DNA of 20,494 bases, from contig CAZHOV010000107.1 in the NCBI GenBank assembly GCA_964534315.1, forward strand, positions 1 to 20,494. The letters are read 5' to 3'. Below the pieces are notes generated by a model. That model did no database searches. It had not been told where the DNA came from and saw only the letters and a list, made by a program, of their open reading frames with translations. Every line of letters begins with the position of its first letter. Position 1 is the stretch's first letter. Below, in pieces: positions 1 through 7,843 of this stretch. A program made the position numbers and the translations under genes. Source of the DNA: CAZHOV01 sp964534315. Lineage in GTDB: Bacteria > Bacteroidota > Bacteroidia > Chitinophagales > Saprospiraceae.

Positions 1-49
1 TCCATATCTCAAAGTTAATTAATGTAGACGTATTTCAGTACAAGACATT

Positions 50-112
50 CATTACTCATTACTCATTACTCATTATTCATTATTCATTACTCATTATTCA
101 TTATTCATTGCG
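50..112. repeat. Heptanucleotide tandem repeat array (CATTACT/CATTATT)
   Basis: Nine consecutive 7-bp units begin at 50, 57, 64, 71, 78, 85, 92, 99 and 106. The first eight are CATTACT or CATTATT, and the last is CATTGCG. Positions 1-4 of the unit are invariant and positions 5-7 vary. The array ends 6 bp before the stop codon of the bacilliredoxin gene on the minus strand, so it lies just downstream of that gene. A related array occurs at the other end of the window (20296-20386). Its function is unknown; it is a simple sequence repeat and has no spacer structure. Confidence 0.93.
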
Positions 113-118
113 CTTGGA

Positions 119-532
119 TTAGCAATATCTATCGTATGCTAGTTTAAGGTTTTCAGAAATAATTTCTGCCGATCGACCTTCAATGTGATGTCTTTCAAGA
201 AAATGAACTAATTTCCCTTCTTTAAATAATGCAATAGAAGGAGAAGAAGGAGGATAAGGTAGCATATATTCACGCGCCTTGGCCGTTGCTTCTTTGTCAA
301 CCCCGGCAAATACAGTAATTTTTCGGTTAGGAGCTTTTTCATTTTCCAGAGATAACTTTACTCCGGGACGAGCCATAGCAGCAGCACAACCGCACACAGA
401 ATTTACAACTACCAAAACAGTGCCTGTCTTATCGTTCATAACCTCTTCAACTTGTTCAGGAGTAGTAAGACCTTCAAATCCAAAATCCGTTAGGTCTTTG
501 CTCATTGGGGCTACTAATTCAGCTGGATACAT
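119..532 (-). CDS. brxB: BrxA/BrxB family bacilliredoxin
   Basis: This 137-residue protein has the hallmarks of the YphP/YqiW (DUF1094) family: an N-terminal MYPxELVxPM start and a CGC active-site motif (C47-G48-C49) within NSVCGCAAAMARPG. Family members have a thioredoxin-like fold and remove bacillithiol from S-bacillithiolated proteins, working in the cytoplasm. The length matches the family (about 140-145 residues) and the ATG at 532 gives the canonical N-terminus. It is divergently oriented from the cytochrome operon across a 247-bp AT-rich spacer, so it is probably transcribed alone. The family call is secure. The symbol brxB rather than brxA is a choice between close paralogues, and bacillithiol use by this organism is inferred. 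Confidence 0.93.
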   Translation of the reverse strand: MYPAELVAPMSKDLTDFGFEGLTTPEQVEEVMNDKTGTVLVVVNSVCGCAAAMARPGVKLSLENEKAPNRKITVFAGVDKEATAKAREYMLPYPPSSPSIALFKEGKLVHFLERHHIEGRSAEIISENLKLAYDRYC

Positions 533-779
533 AATTTGTTATTTTGTTTGATGAATAAAACGTCTAATTAGATTAATTCCAATTTACACTAAATTGTTCA
601 TTTATTATAAAACAAAAGGTAGAAAATATTTTCCTTCGTTGTCAGGATATTTGATGAAAAAATAACTTCATCCAGGAAAAGATTAATTATTTTTCCACTT
701 TTAGGTAATTACGGGCAATTGGTTGAGAAGAAATGGTATAATTAGAAAAAAATATCCTATTATTTAATAAAATATCCTT

Positions 780-1166
780 ATGAAACACATCATCTTATCT
801 TCTTCATTAATCCTTTTCCTGGATCTACTGTTTTCTTGTACAAGTGATACGCTTGAAGAATTCACGGAAGATGACCAGATGGTGGATGACACAACGGAGC
901 AATGTTTGGATACCCTCCGCTATCAGGTTGAGATCAAACCGATCTTTGATCATAAATGTGCAACTTCTGGGTGTCATGGCGATCTTGAGCTTCCGTTATT
1001 GAATTCTTATGCAGAATTAGTCCCCTGGTTAGAAAATGACAATTCGATTAAGGAAAGAATCTTTAATACTCCATTCGATCCGATGCCTCCGGCTGGAAGT
1101 CTGGAATTAACAACTGAAGAAAAAGAACAACTAAAATGTTGGTTTGATCAAGGCTATCCGGAATAA
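780..1166 (+). CDS. Small lipoprotein with a CX4CH cytochrome c-type haem motif
   Basis: This is a 128-residue exported protein. The N-terminus (MKHII...LLFSC) is a hydrophobic signal ending in a plausible lipobox with C20 as the lipidated cysteine, although an Asp inside the hydrophobic stretch is unusual. An I-K-P-I-F-D-H-K-C segment leads into CATSGCHG, a CX4CH motif of the kind found in single-haem proteins of Bacteroidota, where the usual CXXCH is expanded. Downstream, the DPMPPAG segment may supply the distal Met, and the C-terminal LTTEEKEQLKCWFDQG matches the final helix of such domains. It is the first of three co-oriented genes, 24 bp before the beta-barrel gene. A role as an envelope electron carrier is inferred; haem attachment at CX4CH is not proven here. 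Confidence 0.8.
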   Translation: MKHIILSSSLILFLDLLFSCTSDTLEEFTEDDQMVDDTTEQCLDTLRYQVEIKPIFDHKCATSGCHGDLELPLLNSYAELVPWLENDNSIKERIFNTPFDPMPPAGSLELTTEEKEQLKCWFDQGYPE

Positions 1167-1190
1167 TCCTTTCACTATAAATCAGGACAC

Positions 1191-2060
1191 ATGAATCGTT
1201 TTATTTTTACACTTTTATTTTTTTCGCTTACAATTCAACTCTTTGGGCAGGAAGAAGTATCACAAACATTTAAAGACCGCCGGGTGATCAATTCCCAATC
1301 GGTAGAAAGCCTGGAAAGAAGAAAATTAGATTTCCGCGTTACTCATAGATTTGGAGATATATCCCCAGGCTGGAGCATCGAAGAAAGCTGGCAATCTCTA
1401 TTCGGTATCGAGAATGCTTCAGATGTATTGATTGGATTAGAATATGGAGTAACAGACGACTTTGATATCGGCTTTTTCCGGACTTCCGGCGCCGGACCGC
1501 TAAGAAAATTATTGCATGGTACTGCCAAATACCGGATTTTGCATCAAACTAAAGATGGTAAACTACCGCTCTCCCTTGCGGTTTCCGGTATGGCAACGTA
1601 TTCTACCATGCGAAAATCAGAAGATCCCGAGGCGTTGAGTTCTTTTCCGAAAGATGCGCACCGCTGGGTGTTTTTTGGACAGGTAATTGCTGCCCGCAAG
1701 TTTTCTCCTTATTTTTCTGCCCAGCTTTCTTTCGGGTTTATGCATCGAAATCTGGTTCCTGCTGATGATAATAATCAGCTATTCAATGCGGGGTTGGCTA
1801 TGCGGGTCCAAATTACAAAGGTGCTGGGAATTGTGCTGGATGGTGCTTTCCCGATTTCTGATTTGCGGAGCACATCCAATGGATTTTATCCTCCCATTGG
1901 TATAGGGGTTGAATTTGAAACAGGAGGACATGTCTTTCAAATTAACTTTACCAATGCAAGAGGAATTATGGAAACAGACTATATTCCGTATACGAATAGC
2001 AATTGGCAGGACGGAGAATTTCGCCTAGGATTTACTATTTCAAGAATGTTCAATATATAA
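1191..2060 (+). CDS. DUF5777-type outer-membrane beta-barrel protein
   Basis: The protein is 289 residues with a cleavable signal peptide (MNRFIFTLLFFSLTIQLFG, cleavage near residue 20). The rest consists of alternating-hydrophobicity strands with many aromatic residues and ends in RLGFTISRMFNI, as expected for an outer-membrane barrel. The ESLERRKLDFRVTHRFG and GLEYGVTDDFDIGFFRTSG segments resemble the Bacteroidota family annotated as DUF5777. Its biochemical role is not known to me. It lies between two genes for cytochrome c-type proteins, only 3 bp before the next start codon, so co-transcription and probably translational coupling are likely. The barrel might scaffold or admit the cytochromes, but that is inference from context only. 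Confidence 0.8.
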   Translation: MNRFIFTLLFFSLTIQLFGQEEVSQTFKDRRVINSQSVESLERRKLDFRVTHRFGDISPGWSIEESWQSLFGIENASDVLIGLEYGVTDDFDIGFFRTSGAGPLRKLLHGTAKYRILHQTKDGKLPLSLAVSGMATYSTMRKSEDPEALSSFPKDAHRWVFFGQVIAARKFSPYFSAQLSFGFMHRNLVPADDNNQLFNAGLAMRVQITKVLGIVLDGAFPISDLRSTSNGFYPPIGIGVEFETGGHVFQINFTNARGIMETDYIPYTNSNWQDGEFRLGFTISRMFNI

Positions 2061-2063
2061 AAA

Positions 2064-3080
2064 ATGAAATATTTAACGGCTTTATCAATTATTACTTTCA
2101 CCGTCTTAGCGGGGCATTGGCAAAGCGATTATTACAGGTCTTATTCAGCGACGGATTCAGTGGCTGACATTTTGGAGCTATTGGGAGAGGAACCGCTATA
2201 TAAGGTAGATACTACTCTCGATGGGGTAAGCGTCGATAAAGGGAGGAATCTGGTGTTGTATGGATTTAAAGGCGGAGAAGGCTCTGCTTTTGGAAGAAAA
2301 CAGAGCAAGCATTTTGTTTGTACGGCTTGCCATAATGTGGAAAAAGAAGACCCGGATTTGTCTGTTAGCGATCCGGAGGCCAGGTTGGATTATGTTGTGA
2401 AAAAGGGAATTCCATTCTTACAGGGAACAACCCTGTACGGGGCGGTCAACCGGTCGAGTTTTTATAATGGCGATTATTATGAAAAATATGGCGAATTGGT
2501 AACGCCTACCCGCAATGATCTTCGGGAAGCGATTCAGCTTTGCGCTATTGAGTGTTCGCAGGGACGGAGGTTTTCTCCGGTTGAATTAGAATCGGTATTG
2601 GCTTATTTGTGGACGATTGATCTGAAAATGGAAGATTTGTTGCTTGCTAAGCAAGAAGAACAGCTTATTAATAAAGCACTACAAGAAAAAAGTGATACAA
2701 AAGAAGCTGTTAAGTTGATCAAATCGAAATACCTTTCTGGTTCGCCGGCGACTTTTCTAAAACCACCTGATGACCGAAAAGATGGGTTCGAAATAAAAGG
2801 AGATGCAGCAAAAGGCCAATTAATTTACGAAAATAGTTGCTTACATTGCCACGAAGACGGGCAGTATACTTTTTATCAATTGGATGATACCAAGCTCTCT
2901 TTTAAACATTTAGATAGGCATATTCCGAAATATACTCGTTACTCCCTATATCAAGTATCCAGATATGGGACATCCCCGATGAATGGTAAGCGCACTTATA
3001 TGCCTCAGTACACCAAAGAAAAAATGAGTAACCAACAATTAGAGGATCTTCGGGCATATATTGAAGAAATGGCAGAATAA
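2064..3080 (+). CDS. Dihaem c-type cytochrome, exported
   Basis: This 338-residue protein has an N-terminal hydrophobic signal or anchor (MKYLTALSIITFTVLAG) and two canonical CXXCH haem sites: C86-T-A-C89-H90 and C259-L-H-C262-H263. M313 in TYMPQYT is a good candidate axial ligand for the second haem. The first domain has an additional cysteine pair (C160, C164) before SPVELESVLAYLWTID, a helix typical of cytochrome c folds. The domains are joined by a charged, probably helical linker (about 190-225). It is the third gene of the cluster, starting 3 bp after the barrel stop codon. An electron-transfer role in the periplasm or at the outer membrane is well supported; the redox partner is not identifiable. 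Confidence 0.88.
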   Translation: MKYLTALSIITFTVLAGHWQSDYYRSYSATDSVADILELLGEEPLYKVDTTLDGVSVDKGRNLVLYGFKGGEGSAFGRKQSKHFVCTACHNVEKEDPDLSVSDPEARLDYVVKKGIPFLQGTTLYGAVNRSSFYNGDYYEKYGELVTPTRNDLREAIQLCAIECSQGRRFSPVELESVLAYLWTIDLKMEDLLLAKQEEQLINKALQEKSDTKEAVKLIKSKYLSGSPATFLKPPDDRKDGFEIKGDAAKGQLIYENSCLHCHEDGQYTFYQLDDTKLSFKHLDRHIPKYTRYSLYQVSRYGTSPMNGKRTYMPQYTKEKMSNQQLEDLRAYIEEMAE

Positions 3081-3237
3081 ATATCAGGTGATTCGGTATG
3101 AATTTTCTATTTTTGCATATTAGACCTGCAATCAGGTTCGTTTGAGTATGCTTTTTAATAATGTTTTACAGGCAAAACGAGCTACATCTGTTGGTAAGAT
3201 AGGGATTTGATTGCACCAAATTGAAAAGATCGACCGC

Positions 3238-4377
3238 ATGGAGGATGTAAATATCAATGCAAAAAATAAAGCGAAAATTTCGAAATTAGTACTGGAACTG
3301 CGCACTGACGATAGAGATGAACGACCTGTTTACGTGACTGGAAATTTCAATAAATGGGAAATTCAGGATCAGCGATTTAAGCTGCACAAGGTGAGCGCCG
3401 GGAAATACTTTATAGAGTTTCCCAAAGATATGGAGCTGCCTGAACCGCTGGAGTATAAGTACATCAAAGAAAATTGGGATGGGGTTGAATTAAATCACTA
3501 CGGAAATAGCGTACCCAACCGGATTTTAAAAGAAGCTAAAGGCTTTGTCCAGGATTTTGTACCCCGATGGCAGCGTCATTTACGTTATGAAGAAAATTAT
3601 CTTCCCAAGGTTCAGACGATTGCCGAAGATTTTGAAATTCCCCAGTTGATTAAAACACGCCGTATTTCTGCCCTCTTGCCTTATGATTATTACGAGAATG
3701 AAAAACGCTATCCCGTACTTTACCTGCAGGATGGTCAAAACCTATTTGACGAGTATGCACCTTACGGTAATTGGGGATTGGATAAACGGCTAGCCGAAAT
3801 GGCTCTTACCGGGATGCATGAGATCATTGTCATTGCAATTGATCACGCTAAGGAAGACCGAATTCAGGAGTTCACGCCTTCCTACAAGACCAGATTGGGG
3901 GCAGGAGAGGGTAAAAAATATGTTCGCTTCCTTACGGATACCCTTAAACCGCACGTAGATAAGCATTTCAGAACATTACCGGAAAGAGAGCACACCGGAA
4001 TTGGAGGAAGTTCTATGGGAGGGCTGATCAGTATTTATGCTGGTTTATTATATCCTGAAGAATATGGAAAACTTATGATTTTCTCGCCTTCTCTTTGGGT
4101 GGCGCCTAATATTCATTTTCAGACGATGGGGATGGACAATGCTTACAAGACCAAGATCTATTTATACGGAGGGGGACAGGAAAGTACCAATTTGATCCCG
4201 AATATCAAGCGTTTTAAACAGGCAGTGGAACGAAACGGGTACAACAATTCAATGATCGATTTTAGATTATCTATAGATCCCCACGGCACGCACAATGAAG
4301 ACAATTGGGGGGAAGAATTTCCAAAAGCTATTGAATGGCTTTTTTTTGAAACCACACATAAAAAGAGCGAAGAATGA
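3238..4377 (+). CDS. Alpha/beta-hydrolase esterase (enterochelin-esterase-like) with N-terminal CBM48-like domain
   Basis: The protein has 379 residues from the ATG at 3238. An in-frame TTG at 3211 would add nine residues (MHQIEKIDR) and cannot be excluded. The first ~100 residues contain VYVTGNFNKWE and a YKYIKENWDG segment, resembling the AMPK/CBM48 glycogen-binding fold. A putative-esterase domain (PF00756 type) follows, with YPVLYLQDGQNLFDE, the nucleophile elbow G-S-S-M-G (S259) and HGTHNEDNW carrying the probable catalytic H352. No signal peptide is seen, so it is probably cytoplasmic. The gene overlaps pepA by 4 bp (ATGA), indicating translational coupling. The substrate is unknown; members of this superfamily cleave varied esters, so a siderophore role should not be assumed. 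Confidence 0.83.
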   Translation: MEDVNINAKNKAKISKLVLELRTDDRDERPVYVTGNFNKWEIQDQRFKLHKVSAGKYFIEFPKDMELPEPLEYKYIKENWDGVELNHYGNSVPNRILKEAKGFVQDFVPRWQRHLRYEENYLPKVQTIAEDFEIPQLIKTRRISALLPYDYYENEKRYPVLYLQDGQNLFDEYAPYGNWGLDKRLAEMALTGMHEIIVIAIDHAKEDRIQEFTPSYKTRLGAGEGKKYVRFLTDTLKPHVDKHFRTLPEREHTGIGGSSMGGLISIYAGLLYPEEYGKLMIFSPSLWVAPNIHFQTMGMDNAYKTKIYLYGGGQESTNLIPNIKRFKQAVERNGYNNSMIDFRLSIDPHGTHNEDNWGEEFPKAIEWLFFETTHKKSEE

Positions 4378-5873
4378 CTATTAAAGTAACTCAAACCCAT
4401 CCAAGTCAAACAGTTGATTGGATCATTCCGGTTTTTAACGGGGATCGGAGAGCGGAAAATTTAAGAGAGATTGCCACATTTTTCAAATACCCTTTCGACA
4501 TTTTAGAGCGGGATTTTAAAGGGGAAGCAAATGAATGTATATTCTTTTACGGAAAAGATCACGAAAAGATCTTCTTGCTTGGAGTAGGCAAAAACCCGGG
4601 TTTCGGAGACCTATTTAAAATATTTAAGGCATTTTCGGTAAAGCACAAAAAGTTATTAAGCAAAGAAGTGCTCATTTCTTTGCTATTCGGGAATGCTCCC
4701 AGAGAAGAAAGAGATTGCTTGTCCTGGATCGATGCTGCCGTTAATGGGGTTTGTTTGGGGACTTACAATATTCATCTTTATCAGACAGAGCATACCAATC
4801 AACATCATCCCTTGAGTGTTCGGGATGCCGGTATTTTCATAGCTACCGATTGTAATATGACGCTTGCCGAGCAAGCTGCCCAAAAGGGACACCTCAGCGC
4901 TGAGACGCAGGCCCGTATAATGGATTTGGTCAATGCCCCTAATAATAAGAAAGCCCCCCGGGAGTTAGGCCAGTGGGCCAAAAATTCCGCCCAGGAACAT
5001 GCTTATTCCGTTGAGGTTATATCTAAAGAGGAAGCAGAAGAGCTTGGGCTCCACGCATTGATGGCTGTAAATAGAGGGAGTGAATATCCTGCTGTTTTTA
5101 TACTATTAAAGTATAATGGTAACGGATCAGATACCCCACAATTGGGACTGGTCGGGAAAGGAGTAACCTTTGATACCGGAGGAGTATCCCTGAAGGGGAC
5201 GACCAATATGCACTATATGAAAAGCGATATGGGCGGAGCGGCAGCGGTACTAGGCACTTTCGAGCTAGTGGCCAAGCTGAAGCTACCCATCCATATGGTT
5301 GGAGCTGTTCCGGTAACAGATAACAGCATTGGGACCAAAGCTGTTAAACCCGGAGATGTGATTGGTTCCTACAGCGGGAAGACTATCGAGGTTATCGATA
5401 CCGATGCGGAGGGCCGCCTGATATTGGCCGACGGGCTTGCCTACATCAAAAAGAAGTATAATCCGTATATATTAATCAACTTGGCGACGCTAACAGGGAG
5501 TGTCGTTCGTACGTTAGGATATAGTGCTTCGGGGCTGTTCTCCAATAATGACCAGCTTGCGCAACAACTGTTTGAGGCAGGGCAAAATACCGGAGAGCGG
5601 GTTTGGCGGCTTCCAATCTGGGAAGAATACCTGGAAGACATGAAATCAGACATTGCCGATATTCGAAACCTTAGTAGCAAACCTGTAGCCGGCGCAATTA
5701 CAGCTGCCAAATTCCTGGAGTTTTTTATAGATCATCACCCTAATTGGGCGCATCTCGATATTGCCGGCGTCGCTTTCGGGCAAAATGATCTTTCAAAGCA
5801 AAAAAGCGCTACAGGATATGGGATCAGGTTATTGACAGCATTTGCGGAAATGTTATCAACAGCCAGTAGTTAG
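4374..5873 (+). CDS. pepA: Leucyl aminopeptidase, M17 family
   Basis: This 499-residue cytosolic metallopeptidase releases N-terminal amino acids from peptides. The C-terminal catalytic domain is complete. VGKGVTFDTGG carries metal-binding K262 and D267, MKSDMGGAAAVLG follows, and D-T-D-A-E-G-R (D344, E346, R348) is the M17 signature with one change from the usual N-T-D-A-E-G-R (Asn to Asp at the first position). NLATLTGS and the C-terminal WAHLDIAGVAF segment also match the family. The N-terminal domain (about 1-170) is divergent, as is usual for M17. It starts inside the esterase gene (4-bp overlap) and is followed by the convergent cupin gene. The family call is very secure. Confidence 0.96.
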   Translation: MTIKVTQTHPSQTVDWIIPVFNGDRRAENLREIATFFKYPFDILERDFKGEANECIFFYGKDHEKIFLLGVGKNPGFGDLFKIFKAFSVKHKKLLSKEVLISLLFGNAPREERDCLSWIDAAVNGVCLGTYNIHLYQTEHTNQHHPLSVRDAGIFIATDCNMTLAEQAAQKGHLSAETQARIMDLVNAPNNKKAPRELGQWAKNSAQEHAYSVEVISKEEAEELGLHALMAVNRGSEYPAVFILLKYNGNGSDTPQLGLVGKGVTFDTGGVSLKGTTNMHYMKSDMGGAAAVLGTFELVAKLKLPIHMVGAVPVTDNSIGTKAVKPGDVIGSYSGKTIEVIDTDAEGRLILADGLAYIKKKYNPYILINLATLTGSVVRTLGYSASGLFSNNDQLAQQLFEAGQNTGERVWRLPIWEEYLEDMKSDIADIRNLSSKPVAGAITAAKFLEFFIDHHPNWAHLDIAGVAFGQNDLSKQKSATGYGIRLLTAFAEMLSTASS

Positions 5874-5923
5874 GAGAGTCTTGGGGGTAACTGATAGGTT
5901 TTAGCATTTATGAATTCCACTTC

Positions 5924-6283
5924 CTATTGCTCTAGATTAACATAAGAATTTTCCTCAAACCTGGGCAGGCATACACAGAGAAAGAGTAGGTCTTCATCTC
6001 CCGTATTTTCAATGCTTTGGGGGGTATCCGGAGGAATATGGATGAGGTCTCCTGCTTTTACCGAGGTTTGTTTGCCCTGAATTGCCATGATACCTTTTCC
6101 CTGGGTGATGTAATAATACTCTTCCGTTGCGGTTAATTGGTGCAATTGCGTTTTGATACCAGGTTGAACCCTTGCTCTGGCAAAAGAGACAGAAGGGCAA
6201 TTGGGGTGATTAAGTATTTCCAGAATAAAACATTTTTCACTAGTAAAAAACTCGTTCTGAAGCTTGGGACGATAGCAAACCAT
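5924..6283 (-). CDS. Small single-domain cupin protein
   Basis: A 119-residue protein forming one cupin beta-barrel. The first motif is recognisable in PGIKTQLHQLTATEEYYYITQG and the second in GDLIHIPPDTPQSIENTG. Metal ligation looks incomplete: the usual HxH is H-Q-L, and the usual His of the second motif (often TPHSI) is Gln. It may therefore bind metal weakly, use alternative ligands or act as a small-molecule binding protein. It is divergently oriented from glgA across 115 bp and convergent with pepA. No specific substrate can be assigned. Confidence 0.8.
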   Translation of the reverse strand: MVCYRPKLQNEFFTSEKCFILEILNHPNCPSVSFARARVQPGIKTQLHQLTATEEYYYITQGKGIMAIQGKQTSVKAGDLIHIPPDTPQSIENTGDEDLLFLCVCLPRFEENSYVNLEQ

Positions 6284-6398
6284 AGAATTTTCAAAAATTT
6301 TCTTTTATTCCTATAAAATTATCTAAATTTAAACCCTCACAAGGGGTGGGGTAGTCTCTTGAGGATTTACCAATATAAGCGAAAAACTATAAAAAGGG

Positions 6399-7838
6399 AT
6401 GAAAGTTATCCATATTAGTGCGGAGTGTTATCCAGCTGCAAAAGCCGGAGGGCTTGGCGATGTTGTTGGCGCATTACCGAAGTATTCAAATAAGGCAGGA
6501 GTTGAAACGGCTGTTATTATACCAAAATACCGGACAAAATGGCTGAATAATCAACGGTATGTAGAATTGATACGAGGAGTATTGCCATTACATCACGAGC
6601 ATATCCCCTACAGGGTAGAGCAGGTAGTCGGAGCAGATTTAGGTTTTCCGCTTTTTGTCATTGACATCCCGGGTAAGTTTGATCGTCCGGGTATTTACAT
6701 GGATGAAAACGGCAATGGGTATGGAGATGAAGTAGAGCGTAGTATATGCTTTCAGCAAGCTGCTTTGAGGTGGATACAGTGGTTGCCTGAAAAGCCGAAG
6801 ATCATTCATTGTCATGATCATCACACCGGGTTAGTCCCGTTTCTGATGAAGCATGCCCTTGCCTTTCGCTCGCTTTCAGATATACCCACGGTTTTTACCA
6901 TTCACAACGGTCAATATCACGGGGCATTTAAATGGGATAAGATGCATCTGCTACCTTTTTTTGATGGCGATGCGGGAGGCTTGATTGAATGGGCGGATTG
7001 GATTAACCCCCTGGCAGCAGGCATAAAAAACTGTTGGCGGTTAACGACGGTTTCGCCGGGCTATTTGGAAGAATTGCATCAAAGTGCCAACGGGTTGGAA
7101 AAGTTGATCAATGCAGAGTGGATGAAGGCCCATGGTATTTTGAACGGGATAGATACAAAAGTTTGGGATCCATACACGGATCCGTTAATTCCTTTTCACC
7201 TAGAAGGGGAAAATATTCACAACTTTAAGTCTGCAAATAAATGGGAATTGACCAAGAAGTTCCGTTTTGACTACAATTTACCCGTTATCACCTTTATTGG
7301 GCGGTTAGTGGGAGAGAAGGGAGCTGATTTATTGCCTGGTTTGGTCAGCCGTTTTATCGGAAGTGGCGGACAGGCAGCGATCTTGGTTTTGGGTACGGGC
7401 ATGAAGTGGGTTGAAGACTCCCTAAGGAGTATGTCTTACAATTACTCCGGCTACTTCGATGCGGCGTTGGAATACAATGAATCGCTGGCGCATTTGCTTT
7501 ATGCAGGGTCTGACTTTATATTTATGCCATCGCGGGTGGAGCCTTGCGGATTAAATCAGATGTATGCCATGAGATATGGTACCATCCCTATTGTTCGCTC
7601 AGTTGGAGGATTAAAAGATACGATCATTGATATCGGAGACCAAGTAGGAAGAGGGATTCGGTTTACTAATTTTTCGGTGGAAGATGCAATGGGCGCATTT
7701 TACCGGGCAACTGAATTGTACCAAAGAAGAGATTTATTCGAAGGATTACGATATCATATCATGACGATTGACATGTCATGGGAGCGATCGGCATCGGAGT
7801 ATATTTCGATTTATAACCAATTAAATGATATAAAATAA
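6399..7838 (+). CDS. glgA: Glycogen synthase (ADP-glucose type, GT5)
   Basis: This 479-residue protein matches bacterial GlgA in length and motifs. It transfers glucose from ADP-glucose to the non-reducing end of an alpha-1,4-glucan in the cytoplasm. The N-terminal KAGGLGDVVGALPK (K15) is the ADP-glucose-binding signature; FTIHNGQYHG and the VSPGYLEE segment belong to the N-terminal Rossmann domain. GRLVGEKGADL opens the second Rossmann domain, and SRVEPCGLNQMYAMRYG (near residue 380) carries the conserved catalytic Glu. The ATG at 6399 gives the canonical start. It is preceded by AAAAAGGG almost abutting the start codon, so a normal Shine-Dalgarno spacing is absent. The stop lies 5 bp before glgC, so the pair is almost certainly co-transcribed. 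Confidence 0.96.
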   Translation: MKVIHISAECYPAAKAGGLGDVVGALPKYSNKAGVETAVIIPKYRTKWLNNQRYVELIRGVLPLHHEHIPYRVEQVVGADLGFPLFVIDIPGKFDRPGIYMDENGNGYGDEVERSICFQQAALRWIQWLPEKPKIIHCHDHHTGLVPFLMKHALAFRSLSDIPTVFTIHNGQYHGAFKWDKMHLLPFFDGDAGGLIEWADWINPLAAGIKNCWRLTTVSPGYLEELHQSANGLEKLINAEWMKAHGILNGIDTKVWDPYTDPLIPFHLEGENIHNFKSANKWELTKKFRFDYNLPVITFIGRLVGEKGADLLPGLVSRFIGSGGQAAILVLGTGMKWVEDSLRSMSYNYSGYFDAALEYNESLAHLLYAGSDFIFMPSRVEPCGLNQMYAMRYGTIPIVRSVGGLKDTIIDIGDQVGRGIRFTNFSVEDAMGAFYRATELYQRRDLFEGLRYHIMTIDMSWERSASEYISIYNQLNDIK

Positions 7839-7843
7839 GCATC

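Noticed and set aside
279..551. Plus-strand frame opposite the bacilliredoxin gene
   Set aside because: It is antisense to a clearly recognised gene, and its translation has no family features.
723..742. TTGAGA and TATAAT upstream of the lipoprotein gene
   Set aside because: The spacing is only 8 bp and this lineage uses a different promoter consensus. In such AT-rich DNA the match is not convincing.
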